Below are positions 33,411-41,742 of a DNA stretch of 49,561 bases, piece after piece; position 1 is the first letter of the stretch, and each line of letters begins with the position of its first letter. Made by a program: the position numbers and the translations under genes. Source of the stretch: an uncultured Myxococcales bacterium (GTDB lineage: Bacteria > Myxococcota_A > UBA9042); the NCBI GenBank assembly GCA_903955385.1, contig CAJBNH010000042.1, positions 1 through 49,561 of the forward strand, read 5' to 3'. The notes beneath the pieces were generated by a model that was given only the letters and a program-made list of their open reading frames with translations, was not told where the DNA came from and did no database searches.

Positions 33411-34556
33411 ATGACCGACCACCGCTCCACAGAAGAACGCCGCCAGCAGATCGTTCAGGTCGCGCTGGAGCTGCTGGCCGACCAGTCCGTCGAGCTGCTC
33501 TCGACCCGAGCGATCGCTCTGCGGATGGGACTGTCGCAACCGGCGATCTTTCGGCACTTTCGCACGCGAGACGATCTGCTGGAGGGCGTGGTGGCCCACG
33601 CTCGCGAGGGTCTTGCTGACTTGGCGGCGCGCGCGCTGGCCGGGCGGTCGGGCGGCCTGCGCGACCTGAGTGCGCTGGTCCGCGCCCTGTTCGACCACGT
33701 GCAGCGACACCCGGGGCTGCCACGCATCCTGTTCCACGATGCGTCAGGGGCCGGCCACCCGCAGCTGCGTGCGATGCTGCACGCTCTGGTCGACATGCAG
33801 CGGACACTGGTGGCCGAGCTGGTGCGGGCGGGTCAGCGAGAGGGCGAGATCCCCGACACCGTCGCTCCCGAGCCCGCTGGGCAGTTGTTCGTCGCGCTGC
33901 TGCAGGGAACGCTGCTGCAGTGGCGACTCGCGGGGGCACCGCAAGACCCGAGCCCGGACGGCCTGACGATGCGAGCGGAGGTACTGATCACCTTTCTGCA
34001 AGGTGTGTTGCGCGCGGGAGAGCCGAAGCAGACCGAGCCGACCGGGCTCCCGTCGATGCCGGACTGTCACGCGCCCATTCCATCGGTTCAGCTGCCGCCG
34101 CACGCGGGTCACGCGGGCCTTGTGCAGCTCGATGTGCGGCCCATTCTGGCGTCCGGAACCGACCCGCTGCACGCCATCCTTGCGGCCCTGAAGACGGTTG
34201 CAGCTGACGGAATGCTGCAAGTGATCGCGCCCTTCCGCCCCGCACCGCTGCTGGCGTTGCTGACGGACCAGGGCTTTCGGTGTGAGGCCCTCTTGCTCGG
34301 CCCTGCCTTGTGGCAGGTCGAGGTGCTTGGGCCCGATGCAACCGACGTCGTGGACCTGCGGGAACTGGAGGCGCCAGAGCCCATGGAACAGGTCTTGCTG
34401 CGGTCGTCTCGCCTGCTGGCAGGTCAGTCCCTGCTGGCCCGCGTCCCCCGTACGCCGACCCTGCTGTTGCCCCGCTTGGCCGAACGGGGCTTGGTCGCCA
34501 CGCCCTGCTTGCAGCCAGACGGCTCGGCGCTGCTGCATGTACGGAGGCTCGGGTGA
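33411..34556 (+). CDS. TetR-family regulator fused to two DUF2249-like domains
   Basis: A 381-residue protein with three parts. Residues 5-55 are a TetR helix-turn-helix (STRAIALRMGLSQPAIFRHF); 60-205 is a TetR-type helical ligand domain. After a linker come two DUF2249-like domains: 239-305 (QLDVRPILASGTDPLHAILA and LLALLTDQGF) and 314-380 (VVDLRELEAPEPMEQVLL and LHVRRLG). DUF2249 proteins commonly accompany hemerythrin-like and denitrification or NO-response genes; a fusion to TetR is not a form I know. It probably represses its own operon and the hemerythrin gene through the palindrome, with the DUF2249 pair as sensor or cofactor binder (inference). The start at 33411 follows the promoter. 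The stop overlaps the next start. Confidence 0.85.
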   Translation: MTDHRSTEERRQQIVQVALELLADQSVELLSTRAIALRMGLSQPAIFRHFRTRDDLLEGVVAHAREGLADLAARALAGRSGGLRDLSALVRALFDHVQRHPGLPRILFHDASGAGHPQLRAMLHALVDMQRTLVAELVRAGQREGEIPDTVAPEPAGQLFVALLQGTLLQWRLAGAPQDPSPDGLTMRAEVLITFLQGVLRAGEPKQTEPTGLPSMPDCHAPIPSVQLPPHAGHAGLVQLDVRPILASGTDPLHAILAALKTVAADGMLQVIAPFRPAPLLALLTDQGFRCEALLLGPALWQVEVLGPDATDVVDLRELEAPEPMEQVLLRSSRLLAGQSLLARVPRTPTLLLPRLAERGLVATPCLQPDGSALLHVRRLG

Positions 34557-35872
34557 ACCACGCCGGACTCCGACTGGACCAGGCCCCGCCGCTGCACGTT
34601 CCGCTCGCCTTCTTCGCGACGGCGCCGCTGTTCCTTGCCGTTGCGGGCTGGCTGCTGCTGTCGGACGGGGCGGCGGTGTTCTCAAGCCCTTGGACACCAG
34701 TGACGTTGGGGCTGACCCACTTGGGAACGCTTGGCTTTCTCAGCATGGTGATGCTGGGGGCGCTGTACCAGATGACTCCGGTGGTGGCAGCCGTGCCCGT
34801 GCCTGCGGTGCGCGGGGCCCTTGGGGTGCAGGCGCTGGTGACCGTCGGCGCCGCGGGGCTGGCAGCGGTGCTGGCGGCGGGACTGGGCGGGGGGTCTGCC
34901 TGGCGCAACGGAGCGGCGATCGTGACGCTCGCGACAGGGCTTGTGCTGGTTCTGGGGCCGGTCGCGGTGGCCCTGGGCCGGTCGCGGACGCCGGGGGAAA
35001 CTGTCGCCGGAATGCGTTTGGCGCTGGCCTGTCTGGCGGTGCTGGCCGTGCTGGGCGTGTGGATGGCTTGGGGATACGTGGACTTCCGTTTCCCGGGGTC
35101 GCGCCGCCTGTGGACGCAGGTGCACCTGACGGTGGCCTTGGGTGGCTGGGTTGGAGGCTTGGTCACCGCGGTGTCGTGGCAAGTGGTGCCGATGTTCTAT
35201 CTCGCGGCCCCGGTCCCGCAGGCGTGGCGCCGCGTGGTGCTGGGAGGGGTCGCTATCGGCGTCGTGGCTCCGCTGCTGGTGCTCGCGAGCGCGCACGCGG
35301 GGCTGCCGTGGCCAGATCCGCAGCTGGCGGCCGGACTTGCGGCCCTTCCCGTGGTGCTGGCGGTCGGCTGGGCCCACCCGTTGCTGCTGCTGGGCAGCCT
35401 GCGGGCGCGCAAGCGGAGGCGGTCGGACCCGAGCCTCCTTGCGTGGAAGGCCGCGCTGTTGCACGCATTTCTCCTGCCTCCACTGGCGGTCGCCGCCCTG
35501 CTGTCGGCTGCCCCAGCTCCTTCGCTGCTGTTCGGGTGGTGGGCCATCTGGGGCTGGGCGGGGCTGGTCGTGCACGGGATGCTGACGCGCATCGTCCCGT
35601 TTCTGGTGTGGTTCCATCGGTTCTCGCCGCTGGTTGGCTTGCAGCCCACCCCACCGATGAATCGCTTGTGGCCAGAGCACTTGCAGCAAGTCGGCCTCAG
35701 TCTTCACCTGGCCTCGGTGCTGTCGGGTGTGATGGCTATCGTGACCGGCTGGGAAATTGCCGCGAGAGTGACGGGCGGTCTGGTGATGGCGACCGCAGCG
35801 GCGTTGGCGGCGGGGCTGTACCGCACGTGGCGGCAGCGCCCCACGCCACCACCGGAGAATTCAGCCAATTGA
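34553..35872 (+). CDS. heme-copper-oxidase-subunit-I/NnrS-like membrane protein
   Basis: A 439-residue protein with about twelve membrane helices and little loop sequence. Conserved-looking histidines sit in helices: THLGTLGFLSMVMLGALYQM, VHLTVALGGWVGGLVTAVSW, and VVHGMLTRIVPFLVWFHRF. This fits the group of membrane proteins related to cbb3 oxidase subunit I or NnrS that accompany NO and nitrogen-oxide metabolism. It lacks an obvious full oxidase metal site, so it is not called an oxidase. The GTG start overlaps the regulator stop (GTGA) behind GGAGG, so the two are translationally coupled. Confidence 0.72.
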   Translation: MNHAGLRLDQAPPLHVPLAFFATAPLFLAVAGWLLLSDGAAVFSSPWTPVTLGLTHLGTLGFLSMVMLGALYQMTPVVAAVPVPAVRGALGVQALVTVGAAGLAAVLAAGLGGGSAWRNGAAIVTLATGLVLVLGPVAVALGRSRTPGETVAGMRLALACLAVLAVLGVWMAWGYVDFRFPGSRRLWTQVHLTVALGGWVGGLVTAVSWQVVPMFYLAAPVPQAWRRVVLGGVAIGVVAPLLVLASAHAGLPWPDPQLAAGLAALPVVLAVGWAHPLLLLGSLRARKRRRSDPSLLAWKAALLHAFLLPPLAVAALLSAAPAPSLLFGWWAIWGWAGLVVHGMLTRIVPFLVWFHRFSPLVGLQPTPPMNRLWPEHLQQVGLSLHLASVLSGVMAIVTGWEIAARVTGGLVMATAAALAAGLYRTWRQRPTPPPENSAN

Positions 35873-35897
35873 CTGCATTTCCAAGCAGATCGCGGAG

Positions 35898-35926
35898 TTG
35901 ACGCGCCGTGTTGCGAGTGGCATCGT
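35898..35926 (+). promoter_or_regulatory. candidate promoter of the CHAP/MYXO-CTERM operon
   Basis: TTGACG, 17 bp, CATCGT, about 30 bp before the start at 35955. The -35 box is good, the -10 box weak. Read-through from the upstream operon is also possible because the gap is only 82 bp. Confidence 0.4.
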
Positions 35927-35954
35927 GGCCCTTCGGGGTCATCGAGGGCGGCTG

Positions 35955-37046
35955 ATGCAACGCGCAAGGTTTCCTGTAGTTGGCAGCAGCGCCTTGGCCG
36001 TGGCCGTGGCCATGCTCTTGTTCGCCTCCGCGACCGCCTGGGCCAAGTCCGAGTACTTGGGGCTGTGGGTCGTCCAGCAGGCACCCAACCTGACCGTCAG
36101 CTTCCCCGCCGCCGACGAACTGGGCTCGGCCGTGCGGATCGCGCCCGCCGGGGAAGCGAACGTTACCGCCCTGACACGCGCCAGCATCCCCTTCTTCGAG
36201 AATGGATTCGAGAAGGTGCGAATGCATGTGCTGTACGAGCTGGACCCGAGCAAGGTCCACGCCCGCATCACCATCGACGGCAAGCCGGCAGAGCTGCTGG
36301 ACGGTACCGGACCGCAGGACCGCGTGCTTGCGCTGACGACGGCCGGCAGCACGCTGGGCGTCGAGGTGCAGGCCACGGATGCAACGCCCAGCGGGTGGTC
36401 CGTGCAGGTCCAGGGCGTGGGGTTTGACCGCAACGGTTGGACCTTCTGGTACAGCCCCGACTGCGCCGGACTCGCCGGTTGGGCAGAGGCGGATGACCGC
36501 TTGCGCTTGGGCGTGGACCCGGACTGGGGCGAGCTCGAGTGGCCGCTGGTCGGCAGCCTGACCGTGACGCGCAAGCCCCAAGGTGGCGTGGACTCGCTGG
36601 CCTTTACCTACGCGCAACAGCTGCCGGGCGCCGGGCTGGTCGTTCGCGCCGGTCTGGACGGTCTGCCGCTGGAGCTCTTCGCTCCGGGCGCGCTGGACCC
36701 CGCTGCCTACACCTGGCCCGACGCCAAGGGACAGCAAGTGGAATTCACCCTGCACGCTTACGACGCCCTTGGTGCGGACCCGACCTGGCAGGCTGTGGTG
36801 GCCGACCTGCGCTGCAACCCGAACGCCACGCCGCCGTCGCCCGACAGCTTCAGCTGGGAGTTCCAGCTGCCGGGGGATGCCACCCCGACCGGAGCGACCG
36901 CCTCGCCCGCACCGTCGGGAGGCTGCACGGCTGCCACCACCGCCGCTGCACCGAACTCGCTGTTTGCGCTGCTGTTTGCCGCCTGCATCGCCCTTGCGAC
37001 CGCCCGTAGGCGGCGCCCTGTTTCGTCCGAAGGAGGCTCCCTGTGA
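35955..37046 (+). CDS. MYXO-CTERM secreted protein, unknown function
   Basis: A 363-residue protein. The signal peptide likely ends at ATAWA (residue 30). A beta-rich body (32-310) contains the elements RITIDGKPAELLDGTGPQDR and NGWTFWYSPDCAGLAGWA, which recur in the large CHAP protein two genes later. The tail is a MYXO-CTERM-like sorting signal: SGGC, an Ala/Thr linker, a helix (SLFALLFAACIALATA) and RRRRP. Such tails are processed by myxosortases and leave the protein at the cell surface. Its stop overlaps the next start (GTGA). Confidence 0.78.
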   Translation: MQRARFPVVGSSALAVAVAMLLFASATAWAKSEYLGLWVVQQAPNLTVSFPAADELGSAVRIAPAGEANVTALTRASIPFFENGFEKVRMHVLYELDPSKVHARITIDGKPAELLDGTGPQDRVLALTTAGSTLGVEVQATDATPSGWSVQVQGVGFDRNGWTFWYSPDCAGLAGWAEADDRLRLGVDPDWGELEWPLVGSLTVTRKPQGGVDSLAFTYAQQLPGAGLVVRAGLDGLPLELFAPGALDPAAYTWPDAKGQQVEFTLHAYDALGADPTWQAVVADLRCNPNATPPSPDSFSWEFQLPGDATPTGATASPAPSGGCTAATTAAAPNSLFALLFAACIALATARRRRPVSSEGGSL

Positions 37047-37642
37047 CGCCCATCCTCCCCACCACACTGGCGGCTGCTTGTGCGCTGGCCTGCGCGCTGG
37101 CCACCGGCGGACTGCCGGCCACCGCCCATGCCACGGCTCCGGCAGCCAAGTCAGCAAGCAAGCCCGCGACCAGTCTGCGTTTTCATGCCTGGCGCGGCGA
37201 CGGATTCCGCGTGGACGTGCCCAGCGCCGACCATACGGTTCAGGGCGAGTCGTTCCCCGACGCCCGCCCGCAACAAGCCGTCTACACGGCCGATATCCTG
37301 CGCGGCAAGGATGCCGTCGCCCGCTTCGAGTCGTTCGCCAATCCCGGGCGGCTGACGGCGCGGCAGTGGCTGGCCGGCGATCAGGCCTTCCTGATCATGC
37401 CGGGCGCGGTCGTCACGGACCTTCCAGCCAAAGGCAAGCGCACGTCGGTTCGGCTTGTCCAGCCCCGCACGCCGCAGTCCCTTGCGCGAGACATGGTGCT
37501 GATTTCAGATGGGATGTGGCTGTTGCGACTGACTTGTGAGCGCAGCGACGACCCGGACGCGCGGGCCGTTCTGGACCGCGCCGCCGCGACCATTCGCCCG
37601 ATCGCCAGCGCTCGAACCGTCACCGCGCGGAGGAAGCCATGA
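37043..37642 (+). CDS. small secreted protein of the CHAP operon
   Basis: A 199-residue protein with a signal peptide (cleavage near ATAHA, residue 30) and one globular domain (40-190). I recognise no family. The GTG start overlaps the upstream stop and has a perfect AAGGAGG ribosome site; its own stop overlaps the CHAP gene start (ATGA). The coupling implies equal production and a shared extracytoplasmic task. Confidence 0.8.
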   Translation: MTPILPTTLAAACALACALATGGLPATAHATAPAAKSASKPATSLRFHAWRGDGFRVDVPSADHTVQGESFPDARPQQAVYTADILRGKDAVARFESFANPGRLTARQWLAGDQAFLIMPGAVVTDLPAKGKRTSVRLVQPRTPQSLARDMVLISDGMWLLRLTCERSDDPDARAVLDRAAATIRPIASARTVTARRKP

Positions 37643-40485
37643 TCCGCCGCCTGTTGCCCCTGCTGACCGGTCTGGTCCTCGCGCTTGCCGCGACCGCCGC
37701 ACCCGAGACCGCCCACGCCGTCTCGTGCGGCGGCCAATCCGACAACTGCCAATGCGGCAAGAACAATCCGTATCCGTGCTGCGACAACAACGGCAACTGC
37801 ACCTGGTGGGCTTGGCACTCGGCCTGCTGCGGCTGGGGCGTGGGTCTGCCGGGGTGGGGCAACGCCAACACCTGGGCCAGCTATGCCAGCCAAAACGGCA
37901 ACTTCGAGGTCCTGAACTACCCGGTACCGAACTCGATCGCGACCAGCACCAAGGGCGGCTACGGCCACGTCGCGTGGGTCACGGCCGTCAACGGCAGCAA
38001 GATCACGGTGACCGAGCAGAACTGCTGCGGCAGTTGCAAGGGCGGCGCCCGGACGTGGTCGTATGACGCCAGCTACTTCAACTCGGGCTACGTCATCCGC
38101 AAGGGCCAGCTGGGACCCGTATGCGGCAACGGCAAGTGCGAGAACAACGAAAACTGCTCGAATTGCAGCCAAGACTGCGGATCGTGCTGCGGCAACGGCG
38201 CCTGCGACAACGGCGAAAATTGCGGGTCGTGCTCGAAGGACTGCGGCTCGTGCTGCGGCAACGGCCAGTGCGACAACGGCGAGAACTGCAGCACCTGTGA
38301 CAAGGACTGCGGCAAGTGCTGCGGCAACGGTGCCTGCGACTACGGCGAGCAGTGCGAGACCTGCCCCACCGACTGCAAGTGCCTGCCCAGCGGCGAATTG
38401 AGCCCGACCTGCGCACAGGCGGCGGGGTGGGCGTGGGACCCCGACAATCAGGGCGAAAAGGTGCATCTGGCCGTTCAGGTCGACGGCGCGGAGATGGCCA
38501 AGTTCGTCGCGGAGGGCCCCTATCCCAACCACGATGGCCGCGGCTTCGCATGGCCTGTCCCTGCAGAGCTGAAAGACGGCCAACCCCACGCCGTGACCGC
38601 CGTCGTCGCCGACACGCAGACGGCCGGCACCACCACGTTGGGGCCCAAGAGCTTCCTGTGCGAGAACAGCGTGGGACAGCTGGGCATTTGGACGGTCACG
38701 CGCACCGACTCGGCCGGCATGAGCGTGCTGCTGCCTGAGGTCGACCCGCCCAACCTCGCCCTGCGCAACGAGCACCCCGCCGGCTATCCGTATCCGATCT
38801 CTGGCACCGTCGACACGTGCACCCAGCCGGGCGTGCAGCCGTTCGACGCGGTGGAGGCCCTGGCCGAGTGGGACCTGGCCGGTGCGCCCTTTGTCGCCAA
38901 GGTGCTGATCGACGGCAAGGAAGCCAAGGCGTGGCAAGGACCTGCAGGCAGCGAGCCGTTCGCGTTTGTCGGCAAGGGTACGCAGATCTGCATTCGCACC
39001 GAGGCCATGGCGATGGTCGACGCGCCCGCCGCGGCGATGGCCGTGCTGCGGAGCCTGCGGATGCAGCGGGGGCCCTGGTGGTACTCGTACCGCTATGACA
39101 CCGAAGGCCTCACGTTCAGTCGCCCGGGGGCCGACGAGGTCGTGTTTCTGCCGCGATCTCCCGCGGGTGGCGCCGCACAGGGTTGGGCGCGTGCGTGGCA
39201 CGACTTTTCGCAGGCGTTTGATGCCGTGTCGTACCAGTTGCACCTGGGGCCAGCGCCCGTGCCGGGTGGTGTGGCTGAGCTGCTGATCGACGGCAAGCCT
39301 TACGTCGCCACCGAAGGCGGCCGTGTGCAAGCCGTGACGCCCGGCAAGCAATTGGCCGTGCAGCTGCGCCTGGAGCAGCCGACGACCCTGGATCCGACGG
39401 CGGCCGTCGCGTTCTCGCAAGTGCGGGTGCACCAGAACGACGTGCAGACCGACGGGCCGTGGACGATTGCGAAGAAAAACTCCTGGGGCTTCAGCGGCGG
39501 CATCTCTCCCGACGTGGACCTGCTGGCCCGCGGTTTGGACGTGACCCTGCGCCACGATTCCCCCGGCTGGTGGACCACGGGTGCGGTCGAGGCCCTGCTG
39601 GAGGTCAAGGGCGCGCCGTTTGAGCGAGTCCGCGGTCAGGTGCGCACGGTGCTGCCGCATCCGTCGCTGCAAGTGCAGGTAATCGCAAATGGAGAGGTCG
39701 CCCACACGGTTCAGGGGCAGAGCGACCTGCAGGCGTTCGATGTTCCGGCGATCGGCAACTGGCTGGCGGTGCGACTGGGCGTGTCGCAGGACCGCGAGAT
39801 GTCGGAGGCGGCCGAGGCGCAGGTTCGCAACGTCGAGTGGCTGCGTCAGGGTTGGTGGTCGGCGTACAGCCCGCGCGCTGCTGGGTTCCGCGACGACCGT
39901 CCTGCACCCGGAGCTGTGCGCTTCGAACACTCGCGGGCGTGGGCGATGTTGGACCATGCGCCCCAGGGTGCCGTCGTGGTGCACCGGGAATTCGTGCAAC
40001 CCCAGACCGGTGTTCGCTTTACCTACAGCTATGACCTGCCCCAAGGGCTGTACCGGGTGTTCGTGCTGCTGGACGGCAAGCCCGCGCGTTTGCTGGACGA
40101 CATGGGAGCGGACGAGGTCGAGGTCGAGCTGACCGGCGAGTCCTTTACCGACTTGGGGTTGGCGTTCGTTGCCCGCGAAGACGCGCCCATCGTCGCGGAG
40201 CATGGCTTTGCCGAGGCCACGCAGATCGCGGTGCAGGGCAAGACTGGCAAGTGGACGCCCTTCAAGGACGCTGCGGTGATCGCGCCGATGATGCCGAACG
40301 ACGCGGGGACGCTGGACATCGCCGACATCGCCTCAGACGCCACGGCAACGGCCGCCCAGCCCAGCGACCCCGGTGGCGGCGGCTGCACGGCAACCCCGCA
40401 GTCCACACCGGCGACGGGCGGCCTGCTGATGCTGGTGCTGCTTGGGCTGTGGGGTCTGGCGCGTCGGCGGATCGGCCGGGCGTAG
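37639..40485 (+). CDS. CHAP-domain amidase-like protein with Cys repeats and MYXO-CTERM tail
   Basis: A 948-residue protein. Signal peptide to AHA27. The CHAP domain (about 30-155) has its catalytic Cys54 in NGNCTWWAWH and His110 in GYGHVAWV; CHAP enzymes cut amide bonds in peptidoglycan. Four repeats of the form CGNGxCDNGENCxxCxxDC cover 162-248. Residues 250-910 hold about four copies of a diverged module marked by LIDGK and a WW-YS motif (RGPWWYSYRYDTEGL, RQGWWSAYSPRAAGF). The tail GGGGC, helix and RRRIGRA is MYXO-CTERM-like. A surface-displayed wall hydrolase, useful for remodelling or attacking other bacteria, is the likely role. It ends 12 bp from a convergent gene. Confidence 0.82.
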   Translation: MIRRLLPLLTGLVLALAATAAPETAHAVSCGGQSDNCQCGKNNPYPCCDNNGNCTWWAWHSACCGWGVGLPGWGNANTWASYASQNGNFEVLNYPVPNSIATSTKGGYGHVAWVTAVNGSKITVTEQNCCGSCKGGARTWSYDASYFNSGYVIRKGQLGPVCGNGKCENNENCSNCSQDCGSCCGNGACDNGENCGSCSKDCGSCCGNGQCDNGENCSTCDKDCGKCCGNGACDYGEQCETCPTDCKCLPSGELSPTCAQAAGWAWDPDNQGEKVHLAVQVDGAEMAKFVAEGPYPNHDGRGFAWPVPAELKDGQPHAVTAVVADTQTAGTTTLGPKSFLCENSVGQLGIWTVTRTDSAGMSVLLPEVDPPNLALRNEHPAGYPYPISGTVDTCTQPGVQPFDAVEALAEWDLAGAPFVAKVLIDGKEAKAWQGPAGSEPFAFVGKGTQICIRTEAMAMVDAPAAAMAVLRSLRMQRGPWWYSYRYDTEGLTFSRPGADEVVFLPRSPAGGAAQGWARAWHDFSQAFDAVSYQLHLGPAPVPGGVAELLIDGKPYVATEGGRVQAVTPGKQLAVQLRLEQPTTLDPTAAVAFSQVRVHQNDVQTDGPWTIAKKNSWGFSGGISPDVDLLARGLDVTLRHDSPGWWTTGAVEALLEVKGAPFERVRGQVRTVLPHPSLQVQVIANGEVAHTVQGQSDLQAFDVPAIGNWLAVRLGVSQDREMSEAAEAQVRNVEWLRQGWWSAYSPRAAGFRDDRPAPGAVRFEHSRAWAMLDHAPQGAVVVHREFVQPQTGVRFTYSYDLPQGLYRVFVLLDGKPARLLDDMGADEVEVELTGESFTDLGLAFVAREDAPIVAEHGFAEATQIAVQGKTGKWTPFKDAAVIAPMMPNDAGTLDIADIASDATATAAQPSDPGGGGCTATPQSTPATGGLLMLVLLGLWGLARRRIGRA

Positions 40486-40497
40486 CCGAATACCGGC

Positions 40498-41517
40498 TCA
40501 ATTCACCGTAATCGTGTCCGGCAGGTCGATCTCGGTCAGCGCACGCGAGACCTTGACCGTCCCCGGCAAGCTGCCCTGCTGGGTGACGCTGAAGGTCGGC
40601 CCCTTGGCTTCCGAAGGGTACAGCGCCTCGAAGAACGCCAAGTAGAATCCAATCTTCCACTCGATGCTGGCGTCAGCGACGAACAGTCGCGCTGTCCAGT
40701 CGTGTTCACCCGCGCCGACGAACGGCAGCATGTCCCACGCCAGAGCGACCTGAGCCGTGCTGGTGATCTTCGACTTGGCCGTCACGGACTTGCCATCGAC
40801 CATCAGGGTGTCGATGCCCACCATGTCGCCGTTCTTCGACGGGATGTCGGCGTGTCCGTACAGTCCGAATCCCGCCCCAGTCGGCGACGACGAGAACGCA
40901 AGCTTGCCGGTCTGCTGTTGATTGAGGTCGATCGACTCGGGCAGGTACTGCCGCCAGTACTGACCGGCGCGCTGCGTATACCACGCGGTCGGTTGCGCCC
41001 AACGCCGGGTCACGGCGACGTAGTCCAGCGGCGTCTGCAGGCTGGCCAGCACCTGGGATGCCGCCGCAAGTGCGTAGTCGAGGCGACGGACCTGCCCCAG
41101 ATCGTCCAGCGTGCAATAGGACGCGACCGCCAGATCACCGTTGGACAGCAGAAACACGCGATCGCCCAAGGGATTGATGCCACCGGCAAAGGGCTGCGCG
41201 GGCACCGGCGGGGGAGCGGAGGGGTCTGCTGCCGCTGCGGCAGCCGGATCCCAGTAGGCGGCCTGATAACCGGCACCTTTCAACGCAGCGGCGTACGCGG
41301 GCAACAGCGCCGGGTCTGCCGCGGCGGCGATGACGACCGCGGATCGATAGCCACCGGTTGGCGAGCAAGGTCCGGGATCGACCGTCATGGTGCCGTCACC
41401 GGCCAGATCACCGGTGTACGCATCGCTGTTGGTGTAGGACGGCGGCGTGGACGCCGTCGACGAGCACCCAGTCGCCAGGGCCGCGCCTGCTAGCGCCAGA
41501 AAGAATAGGCCTCGCAT
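40498..41517 (-). CDS. lipoprotein of unknown function
   Basis: A 339-residue lipoprotein; the signal ends ATG-Cys18-SS and is followed by a Thr/Ser/Asp-rich spacer. It contains an alpha/beta-like N-terminal part (SAVVIAAAADPALLPAYAAALKGAGYQAAYW, as two short runs) and a beta-rich C-terminal half. No family is recognised and no Cys repeats are present, unlike many neighbours. The start at 41517 has GAGG 8 bp upstream. The 225 bp to the next, divergent gene hold that gene's promoter; none is clear for this one. Confidence 0.75.
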   Translation of the reverse strand: MRGLFFLALAGAALATGCSSTASTPPSYTNSDAYTGDLAGDGTMTVDPGPCSPTGGYRSAVVIAAAADPALLPAYAAALKGAGYQAAYWDPAAAAAADPSAPPPVPAQPFAGGINPLGDRVFLLSNGDLAVASYCTLDDLGQVRRLDYALAAASQVLASLQTPLDYVAVTRRWAQPTAWYTQRAGQYWRQYLPESIDLNQQQTGKLAFSSSPTGAGFGLYGHADIPSKNGDMVGIDTLMVDGKSVTAKSKITSTAQVALAWDMLPFVGAGEHDWTARLFVADASIEWKIGFYLAFFEALYPSEAKGPTFSVTQQGSLPGTVKVSRALTEIDLPDTITVN

Positions 41518-41663
41518 GTCTACTACCTCGTCGGGGGGATTCGGGTTCCGGGCCGAAGGGTTCCTACCGCAACCGGGCCTCGCAGTCCAGCGAAGGACAG
41601 GGGCCGGCGGTGACTCGCCCCCCTTCGCCCAGCCGGTCCGTCGCCCCACTGCGCAATCGAGCC

Positions 41664-41692
41664 TTGCGGCACCGCGCCGGGAGCGGTAGCGT
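41664..41692 (+). promoter_or_regulatory. candidate promoter of the 262-residue lipoprotein gene
   Basis: TTGCGG, 17 bp, TAGCGT, about 50 bp before the start at 41743. Confidence 0.45.
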
Positions 41693-41742
41693 GCCTGCCA
41701 TCGACCATGGCCGGGAGAGCCCGCCCCGCCCGGAGGAAATCC

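Noticed and set aside
37381-40203. A 940-codon minus-strand frame opposite the CHAP gene
   Set aside because: Same antisense effect; no recognisable domain and a complete MYXO-CTERM protein on the other strand.
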